This document shows, one piece after another, positions 9,405 through 20,800 of a DNA stretch of 25,514 nucleotides; positions within the stretch are counted from its first letter, which is position 1; each line of letters begins with the position of its first letter. Made by a program: the position numbers and the translations under genes. This stretch comes from Polyrhizophydium stewartii (lineage: Eukaryota > Chytridiomycota > Chytridiomycetes > Rhizophydiales), in assembly GCA_027604665.1 (NCBI GenBank), contig JADGIZ010000108.1:1-25514 (forward strand), read 5' to 3'. The notes below the pieces were generated by a model. The model saw only the letters and a list, made by a program, of their open reading frames with translations, was not told the DNA's origin and ran no database searches.

Positions 9405-11636
9405 ATGGATGGCGACAAGGCCACAAAGGAGCACCGCGCCCTCAAGCTCAAGGTCGAGACGCTCGAGCGCGAGAATATGCTGCTCAAGAAGTCGCTGTTT
9501 GAGCTGTCGTCGCGGTACAACTCGCTGGCGCACAAGCTGCAGCCCTTCAACCTGGGCGAGATCCTCGACTCGGCGCTCGACGCCGGCATCAACTCGCTGC
9601 TCGAGAACACCGACACCGACACCAACGCGGAGCGCTTTGGTGCGTACCGCGGCCAGGGCAGACGCCTGCATGGGCCGCACGCCGTCTGGGCGCCTGCGCC
9701 TGTGGCGTGGGCTCTGGCGCTGCTCGTCGCAGTCGGAAGCCGCCTCAAGCACCCGCCGCCTGGTCCTGCAGGCCGCTGACGCCGGGCCTGTGCGGATGTC
9801 GGCGACACCTGCGCTTGCGCGGGGTTCGTGTGGGTTCGGCTGTCGCCGCTGCCGGCAGCCAACCACGACAAGCCCATCGGCAAGGTCACACGGCAGTTCA
9901 CGCTCAAGCACGAGCTCAAGGTGCTCTGCATCGGCATGCACGGGGCAGCTGGCTGGCGGATTGACACCGCAAGGGTGTCGCTCATGATAACCCACAGGGC
10001 CACGGCGGCGCCGTATATGCTGTGCAGTACTCGCCGTGCGGCCGTTTCATCTCGTCAGGCTCGTTTGACAAGACTGTCAGGATCTGGGACCAGAAGGAGG
10101 TGCGCCGTTGCTTCCCGACACTCAAGGCTTATCGGCCACAATGTGACCGACCATCGCGCAGCTCCACGCCCTTCGCGGACACACACTCAACGTGTCGGAC
10201 CTTTCATGGTCGTCCGACTCGGCCGAGCTGCTTTCAGGCGCTTACGATCAGACGTGCAAGACGTGGGACGTGGAAAGCGGAAAGCAGATCGAGTCATACG
10301 AAAGCGAGGGCTTTGTGCTGAGTGTCATGTTCAGCCCACAAGGTGCGCTTCTGAACCAGATCGCCTGCCCTTTCGTCCAACTGCAACAGCTTATGGACCT
10401 GTGGACTCTGGATCTGATCTGCAGACAAGAACATATTCTTTTCGGGGACTTCGAGAAACATCCTCTGCGTTGCCGACCGGCGCGACCCGAGCTTTGCCAT
10501 CACGATGCGCAACGACAGCATGGTCAACACTCTGTAAGAACCATAGTACGCCAATATGCGAGATATGCCGAAGGCTGACCCGGATTCCAATCAGGTATGC
10601 CTCGCGCGACGGGCTGCATGTTGTCTCGGGCGACTCGGGGGGATTCATAAAGACATGGGACATCCGCACTGGTCGGTGACATGCCAGGATTGCCACGCGC
10701 CAAATCGCTGACATGCTTGCACCAGGAAAATGCATTGTCAACGAGTCGATGAAGCAGCCCATCTCGCACATTACATGCTGCCCGGGAATGATTGGTGCGT
10801 TGGCTCACGTTGCATAGGCAACGCTTGATTTGCAGCTTATTCTCCTCGGCGCAGGTGATGAGGACCCGCGGTATCTGGCGGTCAACAGCTACGACAATGG
10901 TGGGGATCGCGAGTGGCGGCGCTCATATGCTCGTGATGCAGGCGCTTGCGAGATTGACAATAGCTCATTCGTCCGACTCGCCTGTGCAGTCATCCGCGTC
11001 TACGACCGCGGCTTCAACCCGCCCCTCAGCCCATACCGCCTCGCGCATATGCTCAAGGGTCACAAGAACAAGAACTGGCCCATCAAGAGCGCGTTCTTCA
11101 AGCCGCGCGATAGTGCGTTGCTGGCCTCGAGCGCCCGTCTCGGCGCCAGCATGCTGAACTCTCACCCGCACCGCTTCTGGCAGACTCTTCGTCTCTGGGC
11201 GGGCCGAGCGACGATGTGTTTGGCAAGTCGGACGCGCCGGCCGAGAGCATCGACGCATCAAAGTGAGCTGTCGCAGCTGCAGTTTCCGTCGTCCTCTCGC
11301 GCGCTGACGCTGCTCCGATGGCCGCGGCAGCTTCGAAAAGGAAAAGAGCGGCGGCTTGGACACGCTGCTTGCAACGGGCTCGGCAGACCCATTTGTCTAC
11401 GTCTACAGCCTCGGGTCCGCAGATGTGAGGCTGCGCATCGCAGAGGCTGTGCGTGCTTGAGCCGCGCTCTGACGCTTGTGCATGATCAGGGATCCGGCGA
11501 GCTCGTGCAACGCCTCGAAGGTCACACCGACCGCGTATACGCGGTCAGCTTCCACCCGACCGAGCCGATCTTGTGTTCGTGCTCGGCCGACTTTACGCTC
11601 AAGCTGTGGTCGGCCAGCAAGTCCAAGCGCAAGTGA
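9405..11636 (+). CDS. WD40-repeat protein with N-terminal coiled coil
   Basis: Twelve exons (9405-9639, 9859-9920, 9998-10099, 10162-10342, 10425-10533, 10595-10671, 10726-10794, 10855-10899, 10990-11112, 11184-11262, 11331-11424, 11490-11636) close in phase to 440 aa. A charged coiled coil (about 8-45) is followed by about seven WD repeats. The clearest are GHGGAVYAVQYSPCGRFISS with TVRIWD, GHTLNVSDLSWSSDSAELLS with CKTWDV, DGLHVVSGDSGGFIKTWDI, RYLAVNSYDNVIRVYD, and a last repeat GHTDRVYAVSFHPTEPILCS with LKLW. Between repeats 5 and 6 lies KGHKNKNWPIKSAFF, then a Ser/Asp-rich insert and LLATGSADPFVYVYSL. It should form a closed beta-propeller scaffold. I do not recognise the orthologue; the pathway is unknown. 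Its position after two ciliary genes is only a hint. It converges with SKA3, with 96 bp between the stops. Confidence 0.85.
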
Positions 11637-11732
11637 CGGCGACACCGTCGTGGCTGCATGCCTGCGTCGCGTCAGAATGAGAATACATCCCCAGTCGGCA
11701 TTCGCTTTGTTATTTGAGTGGTCGGATCTTGG

Positions 11733-13566
11733 TCAGTGCGCGACACGGTACCGCTGGTCAGAGAAGCTCGAGGCTGCCTTGACAAGCCGGATGCGATTTG
11801 CCTGGAGTAGGGCCAGCAGCACCGTGTTGAGCTTGTTCGAATCTGCGCGCATGATGGTCAGGCTATGCGCACACGGGATCTGCGAGAAAGTTGCGCACGA
11901 CTCACCCATCTGCGATGCGCGCGCGAGCTCGCCGAGGGTGAACGAGTCCGCGTCGGTCGTGAGCGACCTGCCGCCCATGAGCCAGCGGTCTGTGATCAGC
12001 TCATTGATCTCTGTAATCGGGCAAGGGGCGTGGTTGTCAGCGGCATTGGTATTCAGATGGTTCCCAACCAGCACTGCATCGCACCATCGATGGCAGAATC
12101 TACAAACTGCTTTGAGATCTGTCCCTTCCAGAAGGGCTCGAGATCCGCAAACTCTGTAGAGGTCAGCTCGGGCAGAAGCGCGTCCGACATCAGGCCGTTG
12201 GACTTTGTTGGTGCAACTGGTGTGTCCGGCGCCCCTGCCAGCGTGCCAAAGTGCGTGCTCTGCAGCTCGGGCATCTGCGGCGAGTTGAGAGATGATGCGA
12301 GCGATGTACTGCTGCTCAGTCAACGCCGGTCGACGCGCAGTGTCAGTTGCTGAGGCGAGACGTCACTAAATCGACAAGTACGAGGTACAAACCTGTTGCG
12401 AGCTCCAATGTGATGAGTGAGCGACGGAAGCGCCTGTTCAGATAGCTCTGGCGAGTCGATGCTGCTCATTGACATGGCAGACCTCAGACGCATGCTGGCT
12501 GCAGATGGCTGCCGCGCAATTGCAGGGCGGCCTTGAGCAGCACTTGCGATCTCTGGCGATCCAGCGCGGGCGGATGACAGCGACAGCGACTCGAACCGAG
12601 ACAACCCGGCATCTGAGCGTGCAGCGCGAGCGGAGGCCCCACCAGACGCCGACGACGCCTGCGGCTTTCCCTCGAGCATCTGGCGGCTAAGAGACGAGAG
12701 CCCGAGGTCCTCGAGCGTCGGCGAGTCCGGGATCTCATCGAAGCGGGCTCGGGATGGTGCGATCTGGCTCAAGGCGCCGCTTGAGGCAATGTTGGCGAGT
12801 ACGCGGCCAAACGGCGTCTGCGGGCTGAGCGGCGAGAGCACCGAGGACTTGCGCTTGTCTCTGAGCTGGACAGGGGTCGATGGCAGCGGCTGCTGCGCGG
12901 GCGTGGGCGGAGGCGCGAACGCTGGGGTCGGGGGCTCGGCCATGGCGGCGATGGGCGGTGCTTCGAGCGCGTCCGACAGCGAGGCGGCGACGGGCTGCTG
13001 GTGCAGCGTCGGGTGCTGGTGGTGCTGCGGCTGCGGCTCCAGCTGCGGCTGCTGGTACGGCTGCAGCTGCAGCGGCTGTTTCGCGGGCGGCGGCGGCGGC
13101 GGCGGCAGGCGCACGTCCAGCTCGCGCATGTCCGGAACGCCGAGCTCCTCGAGCACGCCCTTGAGCGACTCGGTCTGGGCCTGGAAGTGCGCCAGCGCCG
13201 CCTCGGCCGCGCGCGCGAGCATGTCGGCGTTGGGCGCCGACGGCGCGGGCTGGCCAAAGTCGAGCTGGCGTGCGACGGCCTCGACGGTCGCCCTCTGGCG
13301 CGCGACGGCGGGCTGCCAGCGCCGCTCAAAGGCGTCGAGGTCCGCTGAGGCCGACTCGGACAGCACCTGCGGCGCGCTGAGTTCGGACCTGGCCGCGAAG
13401 CAGGCGTCAGCCGAGCGCAGGGGACCGTCGGCGCTCGGCCGCAGCGACTAGCATCCGTCCACATGCATCGAGGCACGCACATGAGCGCTGCAACATCGTG
13501 GTCGATGTGCGTGGCGGCGACGGCCAGCCGCTCGAGCGCGGAGCGCAGGTGGGCAATCTCGCTCAT
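11733..13566 (-). CDS. SKA3: SKA3-like spindle and kinetochore-associated protein
   Basis: SKA3 is a subunit of the SKA complex, which keeps kinetochores attached to depolymerising microtubules. Five exons (13566-13481, 13388-12393, 12311-12085, 12010-11906, 11842-11733) close in phase to 507 aa; human SKA3 is 412. The N-terminus (1-110) is a helical coiled coil, starting MSEIAHLRSALERLAVAA, as in the SKA1/2/3 bundle. A long Pro/Gln/Ser-rich middle follows, with a run of prolines. The C-terminal domain carries the match: LTSTEFADLEPFWKGQIS against human VTEEEFDSIPAYMKSRLT, then INELITDRWL, and LNTVLLALLQANRIRLVKAA against HAVLNILRHCRRLSEVRGG, ending within a few residues of the human terminus. 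Acceptor 12311 could instead be 12314 (one Ser more). The long middle region is typical of a CDK-phosphorylated linker in this family. The call rests on recalled homology, with no search. Confidence 0.75.
13086..13106 (-). repeat. GGC (proline-coding) trinucleotide run in SKA3
   Basis: Seven GGC units on the plus strand read as a proline run on the coding strand. They begin the disordered linker of SKA3, before a Gln/Pro/His-rich stretch. Length variation would be tolerated in frame. Confidence 0.75.
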
Positions 13567-13801
13567 GAGCGGGGAAAGTCGTCCACTTCAATCGCATCGA
13601 TCGTATCTCTCGTATCTCGCGGTGACTTTGTGCGAAACTGCATGAACCCAAGAACTGGGACGCACGGACAGACGGACCCACATACTCGACCCACTTTTAC
13701 CCCTCCCTTGGAGTGGATTTGTAATGTCCTTCGGCCATTCGAATTTCATTCTCATTGAGCCTTGTGATCAATCAAACATGTGTGTGTGTGCGCGCCGTGC
13801 T

Positions 13802-16082
13802 TTAGTGGCTCGCGTCGGTAATGAGCTTGAGAACCTTGCCCACGGCAACGGTGACGCCCTCGTCGCGGATCGTGAAGCGGCCGAGCTGCGGGTAGTCGGC
13901 GTATGTCTCGAGGCACACGCTCTGCGGCAGCTCGATGCGCACAATAACGGCGTCGCCCTTCTTAACGAACTTGGGCGGGTTCTTGGACTTGCGGCCCGTC
14001 TTCTTGTCGATCATGTGCAGCAGCGCTGCAATGGTAACCTCCTCCACGGCGGTGTGCAGGTGCATGACGCCCGAGTAGCCCGCGCACATGATGCTCTTGT
14101 ACTCGACAATCGCGAGCTGCGCCTCGAACGCCGTGACCGAGTGGACGGGCTTCTTTGGCGAGCAGATGACAAAGCCCGACAGCACGTCCTCCTCCTCGAC
14201 GCCTCTGAGACGCAGGCGCACGTTGTCGCCCGTGAGGGCGATCGAGACTTCGTTGTCCTCCTGGAAGATGGCCGAAACTTCGGCGGTGCGCCTGTTGGGC
14301 ATCACAAGGATGCTCTGGCCCTTCTTGACGACGCCAGACTCGATCTTGCCGAGCACAACAGTGCCCATGTCCTGCAGTCGGAGTCGAGTCAGACACCGCG
14401 GCAAGCAACTGCAAGAGAGAGCAAGGCGGCATATGCACACCTTGAGCTTGTCGGCGATGGGCATCAGGAGCGGGCCTGAGTACTTGCGGTCGATCTTCAT
14501 GTCGTTCAGCAGCTCCAGCAGCGACGGGCCAGTGTACCAGTCGCACAGGCCGGGAGCGAGGCGGTCCTTGAGGTTGGCGCCGGTGAAGCCTGAGATGGGC
14601 ATGACATCAATATCTGGGTAGGCCGGGCAGTCAGCAGGCACGGACTTGAGGGGATCGTGGCGGGCCACGGCAGCGGTGCACTCACCGTTCTTGGCAAAGC
14701 CGACGCCCTTGACAAACGGCAGAATCTTGCCAACGCACTCGTCGTAGCTGCATACGCAGGCGGTGTGAGGGTCAGCTCGCGAGGCATTCAAAAACAGCGA
14801 TCACGCAGCAGCAGGCCGGGACGCACCGCTCCTTGGAGAACTGGACGGTCGGGTCGTCCATCTTGTTGATCACGATGATCATGCGCTTGACGCCGGCCGT
14901 CTTGGCGAGCAGTGCGTGCTCGCGAGTCTGGCCGCCCTTCTCGAAGCCCGTCTCGAACTCGCCCTTGCGGGCCGAGATGACGAGCACGCCCACGTCGGCC
15001 TGCGCGGCGCCTTCGAGCATGCTCGGCACAAAGGTCTTGTGGCCCGGCGCGTCGATGATGGTGAAGCGGCGCTTCTCGGTCTCAAAGTAGCCGCGGCCGT
15101 ACTCGGTCGTCTTGCCCTTGTTGCGCTCCTCCTGGTTGAGATCGAGCGCCCAGGAAAGATACCACGACTCGCGACCGAGCTCCTTGGCCTCCTTCTCGTA
15201 CTTTTCCATCGTGCGCTTGTCGACCATGCCCGTGAGCAGGCTGAGGCGGCGCGCCAGTGAGCATTCGGTCGGGGGGAGGGCAGCAGGCTCGCAGGCGCTC
15301 ACAGGATGTGGCCGCCCATGGTGGACTTGCCGGCGTCGACGTGGCCGAGGAAGATGATGTTGAGGTGCTCCTTGATGCCCATGGCGTTGAGGTCAACCTC
15401 CTCCTCGGGCTCGTCGGCGGCCGCCGGTGCAGGCGCAGGGGCAGGCGCAGGGGCAGGCGCAGGGGCGGCAGCGGGCTTGGCCGGGGCAGCTGGGCAGCGC
15501 ACGGATCGTCAGCAAGATCAATAGCGGCGCCTCGCCAACGCTCGAGCACCCACGCTTCTTGTCCTCGGCGGGCTTGGCGGGAGCAGCTGCGGGCTTGGCA
15601 GGCGCGGCAGCGGGCACGTCAGCGGGCTTGGCGGCGGCAGGCGCAGGAGCGGCTGCAGGGGCCGGCGCAGCGGCCGGCGCAGGCTTGGGCTTGGGCTGGG
15701 CAGCAGCGGCCGGAGCAGGCACGGGCGCCGGACGCGACTGCGGGGCGACGTATGCCTGCTGCTGGCGCTGCTGCGGGGCAACGTACGCCTGCTGCTGCTG
15801 GTACTGCGGCTGCTGGTAGTGCTGCTGGTACTGCGGGGCATAGTACTGCTGCGGCGGCGGGGCATAGTACTGCGGCTGGGCCGGTGCGGGGGCCGCGGGT
15901 GCCGGGTCTGCACCCCACGACGGCACGAACTCGCTGGCGCCAAAGTTGAACGAGGACTTGAACGTGAACGCCGGGCCGCCGCCGCCTCCAGCCTTCTTTG
16001 CGGCCGGCGCGGCGGATGCGCCGCCCGAGACATTGAGGGACTTCTGGGCCTGGGCGGCCAGCTGCTCGTCGTTGTCGGCCAT
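13802..16082 (-). CDS. SUP35: Translation release factor eRF3 (Sup35)
   Basis: eRF3 is the GTPase that works with eRF1 in translation termination. Six exons (16082-15554, 15489-15303, 15240-14827, 14747-14686, 14613-14441, 14371-13802) close in phase to 644 aa. G1 is GHVDAGKST (225-233); then come the family signature VDKRTMEKYEKEAKE, DAPGHKTFVPSM, NKMDDPTVQFSKER, WYTGPSLLELL, GVEEEDV and the ending YPQLGRFTIRDEGVTVAVGK. These track Sup35 throughout and exclude EF-1alpha, which lacks the long N-terminus and these stretches. The N-terminus has a PAM2-like motif FNFGASEFVP (45-54), which binds poly(A)-binding protein in other eRF3s, then a Q/Y-rich stretch (about 69-116) resembling a prion domain. 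An Ala/Pro/Lys-rich linker (117-200) stands where yeast has a charged M domain. The start codon at 16082 gives MADNDEQ. Confidence 0.96.
15429..15464 (-). repeat. Three perfect 12-bp repeats coding Ala-Pro in eRF3
   Basis: The unit GCAGGCGCAGGG occurs three times end to end on the plus strand. On the coding strand it gives Pro-Ala alternation in the linker just before the G domain, inside exon 2. It is a minisatellite-like tract whose copy number could vary in frame. Confidence 0.85.
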
Positions 16083-16393
16083 GGGGTTGTCGGCTCTTCT
16101 GGCGAAAGATTTTTTTCGTTCGGCGGGTGGCCGCCACGTCGCCTTTGGCCGCCGCCATCGCGCGGCCGCCCGGAGTGCAGGCGGGCATCCGCGGCATTCA
16201 ATGCATTCACGGTGGGTGCAGCGGGCGGTGGAGGCCGTGCGCAGGCACTGCACCGGATGATGGATCTGGCCCGCGCTGCCCGCGGTGCACGGGCGGATCG
16301 CGCAGGCAGATCGCACCGCCTCGCAGTGCGGTGGCGTCGGCGGGCGGAGGCCCTTTCCAAGGTTCGCCCACAACCTCGAACCGCCCGTCCAGC
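16083..16393. promoter_or_regulatory. Divergent promoter region, eRF3 / DUF4436 gene
   Basis: These 311 bp lie between two start codons facing apart and must hold both promoters and both 5' leaders. A run of seven T at 16110-16116 reads as poly(A) 28 nt upstream of the eRF3 start. The rest is GC-rich. I see no convincing TATA box, RNA gene or conserved ORF. Confidence 0.6.
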
Positions 16394-17670
16394 ATGCGCT
16401 ACCGCCGCACCGCCATCGCCCTCGGCGTCGTCGCCGCCGCGCTGCTCGTGCTCGTGCCGGTCACGACACTCCTCAACAACCGCGAGGCGGACCGCCGCCT
16501 CGAGCGCCCCTTCACGACCAATGTCGACCCCTTTGCCGAGCTCGCGGGCAACTCGTCCTTCAGCGGCCTGCTGCTCATGGGCAACATCACCAGCGTCGAC
16601 AGCCCCGGCCTGTCGTTCAAGGTGCGCCGTGTGCACCGCCACCTCGACTCTGCAGCCGCCCCGCCCCGCCACGCTCCCCGCCAGCCCACCAGCCCGCCTC
16701 TTCTGGGTTGCGGCGGGTTCAGTCCGCAGTCACCGCCCGCGTCCCGTGGCTGTGCGCTCCGATGCGAGAGGTTGCTGACGACTGGATCACGCACCAGATC
16801 CACTTCTCGGGCATCGTCCTCGGCGCGTACGCAGAGTCTAACCCGGGCGACGTCGTCTACAACCGCTTCAACACCGACGCCCGCCTGCTCATCACGGGCA
16901 AAGAGACGGTCTTCAAGCAAGGCGCCTCGATCCCGCCCTTTGATATCACGGTCCCGATCGCAGAGGGCCAGCCAAACCGCTATCCGTTCGACGTCTACGC
17001 AACAGAGTTTGAGATCACGCTGCTCTACAAGGACTCGTACAAGTGCGCGCACCATTGCGTGTCCCGCTGGCGCCTGCGAGATCCAGTGCTGACGCCGCTG
17101 CCGCAGCCAAACGATCCCAATGGCCGTGGCGCTCGTCGGCGCCGTGCAGTCGTGGTCGACCAAGCTCAACATCAACGATCTCCAGAGCGGGCAGCGTCTG
17201 GTGCGCGTGCACGCCGAGTTCCGGCGCTCGTGGACAACACAGCTCTTTTCTATTGTAAGCGCGCTCAGACGCACCACGCCATGCCCCCCCTTCTCGACCG
17301 ACTCGGCTGACGCTCTCTCGCGTCTGGCCGCCACCAGATCGTCGTGATCATCATGTGGGCGCTCTCGCTGTCGGTTTTCACACTGTCGGTGACCCTGTGG
17401 CTGCGCGACCGCAAGGTTGAGCCGCCGACCATCGGCGTCATAGGCTCGCTGCTGTTTGCTCTCCCTGCCCTGCGCAACTCGCAGCCCGGCGCCCCGCCCA
17501 TCGGCGGCTCCGTCGACGTGGCCGGCTTCATGTGGAACATGGCTCTTGTGGCGGTCGCATGCTTGCTGTTGGTGATCAACTACATTGTCAAGTACGGCAA
17601 GGAGCGTCCGGCCTCCAACAAAACCGGCCCCGAGGCCATGCACCTGATGGAGCAGGGCAAGCCTGCTTGA
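16394..17670 (+). CDS. DUF4436 membrane protein
   Basis: This is a member of the DUF4436 family (PF14494), uncharacterised membrane proteins found in fungi and some bacteria. Four exons (16394-16621, 16798-17042, 17107-17254, 17338-17670) close in phase to 317 aa. One hydrophobic segment at residues 8-26 is a signal anchor. A beta-rich extracytosolic domain follows, with YPFDVYATEFEITLLYKD and SWSTKLNINDL. Three C-terminal membrane segments follow: IVVIIMWALSLSVFTLSVT, IGVIGSLLFALPALRN and VAGFMWNMALVAVACLLLVI. The signature FALPALRNSQPGAPPIG is the best family marker. Molecular function is not known. Intron 1 (176 nt) is the longest in the gene and lies in the most variable region, so a small missed exon is possible. 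It converges with eIF3a. Confidence 0.88.
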
Positions 17671-17827
17671 GCATCTCTGCCACTAAACATTATTTGCTTG
17701 CACGCCATTTCCATATCGAAGCGGTGCACACGCTCGGGGAGCATTGTTCTCCGAGTGCGCCAACCACGACTCAAGACCAGACTGGGTGATGACATGCGAG
17801 TTCATTGGGCAAAAAAGGGGACGCCGG

Positions 17828-20800
17828 TTACTTGGACTTCTCGGCAGCCTCGGCGGCTGCGCGCTTCGCAGCCTCGCGCTCGCGCCACGAGCCAGGCGCG
17901 ATGCGCGGCGGGCCGCCGGCGGGAGGGGCGGTCGTGTTGGGCGGCTCGGCGCGCGCGCTCAGAGGCCGACTCGCTCCCCACGATCCCTCGCGGGCCATGG
18001 GCGTCTGCGACGGCGCGCTCGGCCCGTCGCGACGTGCAGAAGGCTGGAGGGTCTCGCCCGGACCATCGCGGCGGATAGGCGGCTGGTAGGTAGCTTCGCG
18101 GCGTGCAGGCGGACGGTACGCGCTGGTGCTCGGCGGCGCGGCGGGAGTCGGCGGGGCAGGGCGGCGCCACGAAGCGGACGACGGCTCCTCGGGACGGCGC
18201 GCGGCGGACGGGGCGGCCTGCTGCTGCTGCTGCTGCTGGCGGCGTGCCTCGATCTCGGCCTCGCGCTCGCGCTGCTTGCGGGCAATCTCGTCCAGGCGCT
18301 TGAGGCGCTCCTCCTCCTCGGCCTTGCGGGCCTCGGCGGCCTGGCGCGCCTTCTCAGCCTCGGCAGCCGCCTGCTCGAGGCGGATGCGCTCCTCTTCCTC
18401 GCGGCGGGCCTTGTCCTCGAGCTCCTGGATGCGGCGCTCGCGCTCAGCCTCGAATTTGGAGCGCATCTCCTTGACGCGTTTCTCCTTGGCGGCCTTGATG
18501 CTGCGAGCCGCCGCTGCCTGCTGCTCCTTGAACTCAGCGTCGCGCTTGGCCTGCAGCTCGTCGCGCAGGACAATGTAGTCGTCGAGCACGCGCGACAGCG
18601 ACTTCTTCATCTTCATGTCCTCGGCGTGCTTGGCCTTGGCGGCCTCGAGGCGTGCGGCCTTTCCGGCGGCAAAAGCCTCGCGGTCGTGCTTCTGCTGGTC
18701 CTCAAAGTCCTTCTTGAGCAGCGGGATCTCCTCCTTGCGGAAGGCACGCTCCGTGTGGTCGACGCGCTTGAGCAGAGCCTTGGTCTTGTTGAGCAGCTCG
18801 CGGCGCTCCTTCTCAAGCTGCTGCACCTGCAGCTGGACGAGCGAGTTCTTGTCCATGTTCATCAGGTCGTCGCGGTTGAAGCCGGCGTTCTTCTCGCCGA
18901 GCTCCGAAGCAAGCTTCTCGGCCATCTTCTGGGCCTCGATCTTCTCAATCTCCTGGCGCTGCTGGGCCATACGCTCGATCTCGCGGCGCTTGGCCTCCTC
19001 CTCCATGCGGATCTTCTCGGCAGCCTGCTCCTGCTGGAGGCGGAGGGCCTTGAGGCGCTGCTCCTCGCGCTCCTGTGCACGCAAAAAGGCACAGACGGCA
19101 CATGCGCGTCAGCGGCGCGTGCAAGGCTCGCGACGCACAAAGCGCGGCGCGACGCACCTTCTCGGCAATCTCGTTCTCGCGCATCTCTTTCTTCTTCTCG
19201 ATAAGCGCGCGGCGCATGAACGAGGCCTGGCGCTCTTCCTCGAGGTACGCAGCCGCATCCTTGAACGCCTTGAGCTTGGCCGCCTGGCGGTCCTCGACAA
19301 TCTTGGGCTGGACGAGGCCGACGGCAACGTGCAGGCGCTGGGCAAAGCGGGAAAGCTGCAGACGCACGCTGTCCGTGGGAAGGCGGTTCTGCAGGCGCGG
19401 GCCTGGGGTCGACGACGCGCCAGCGGCAAAGAGATCCGTCTGGAACGTCAGGGTCTGCGACTGGTGGTTGACGCGGATCGACAGCTCGCCGCGCTTGCAG
19501 CCGTTCATGACAAACTTCTCGATGGCGTGAGCGTCGACGTTGTACGGCGCAGGCAGCGACGCGAGCTGGACGACCGACTCGATCTTGATCGTCGAGTAGA
19601 CCTGCGACAGCTGCTGGAGCAGGCGCGTCAGGATAACCTGGTGGAGCAGCTTAGCGTAGCGCGACAGGTCCGCGGTCTCGGAGAACGCCAGGATGGTCGG
19701 CGCAATCTTTTTGCAGATCGAGAGCGGGTGGAAGTCGACCTCGAGCGACTTGTAGAGATCCTTGACCTCGGCGCGGACCATGGGGAACACGTTCTTGCCG
19801 AGGGCCTCCTTGAGTAGGCTCTCGCGGGTCGGGGGCTGCGAGACACGCAGCAGGGTCGTCAGGCGCTGGGCGCGGATCTTGTTCTCGTCGACCTCGTACG
19901 ACGAGCGCACGCCGGCGCTCGAAATGATGGGAATCGAGAGGGCCGAGATGAGCACGCTGGTGGCGATGCGCTCATGCTCCTCGCGCGACAGGTTCTTGTT
20001 CTGGCGCATGATCGAGTAGTACTTGTTGAGCGCGGCGGCGTGGAAGAGGTAGTTCTCGCCAACCATGAAAATGCGCGCCAGCTTCTCGTAGTAGTTGGCC
20101 ATCATGTATGCCTTGGGGGTCTTCTTGGACAGCTCGAGCAGGTTGTGGATGTCCTCGATCGAGCGGAAGCCCTCGTGCCAGTGCTCGAGCTCGGCAGCCG
20201 CGTTGAGCTGCACAAAGCGGATGTCGAGATGGCGCTGGAGGGTCTCGGCGTCGTTGAGGTCGATCGAGTGGGCCTGGTTCGCGTACTTTGACGCCGTGAT
20301 GAGGTGCGAGCGCAGGATCTCGCACAGGCGGCGGAACTCGGTCTTGCGCGTGTACTTGAGGCAGAACCCAAACGCCTGGTTGGCCACGTGCTGGTACAGG
20401 ATCTCCAGGCGGGCGTTGTTGCGGAGCGTGTCGAGGGCCGTGCGGTACGCCTCCCAGAGGAAGCGCATCCACGGGGTGACAACGGCGCGGTCGGTGCGGT
20501 CCTTGCTGTCGTCCGTGGACACGGTGCTCATCAAGATCGACTCGGGCGTCTCGGACGCCTCGAGGTCGTCGACGGCATCGAGGTTGATCTTGTCGGCCGT
20601 GGCCTGAGCCTCGGCGAGCTTGTTCTCAGCGAGCTCAATGTACCGCTTGATGACCAGCTGCAGAAGATGGGCCAAATGCGCCGGATCAGCACCACAGCGG
20701 CAGCGGGGTCGTTGCACTCGGACAGAAGCGCCACGAGGCAGAACGCACCTCGATCGTTACAACGGTGGTGTTCTGCACAATGTTCTTGTACGTGAACAGC

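Noticed and set aside
13802..15303. EF-1alpha as the identity of the minus-strand GTPase
   Set aside because: The sequence follows Sup35 (VDKRTMEKYEKEAKE, WYTGPSLLELL, GVEEEDV) and has the long eRF3-type N-terminal extension.
15257..16778. Long plus-strand frames opposite the eRF3 N-terminus
   Set aside because: Their Ala/Gly/Arg-rich sequence arises from the opposite strand of the Q/Y/A/P-rich region; no domain is present.
16399..17643. A 414-codon minus-strand frame over the DUF4436 gene
   Set aside because: It reads through introns and exons alike and has no recognisable motif; the plus strand gives a phased four-exon family member.
17737..17760. A short hairpin between the DUF4436 and eIF3a genes, possibly a terminator
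   Set aside because: The arms are about seven base pairs with a bulge, and eukaryotic Pol II genes do not end at such hairpins; chance is enough in GC-rich DNA.
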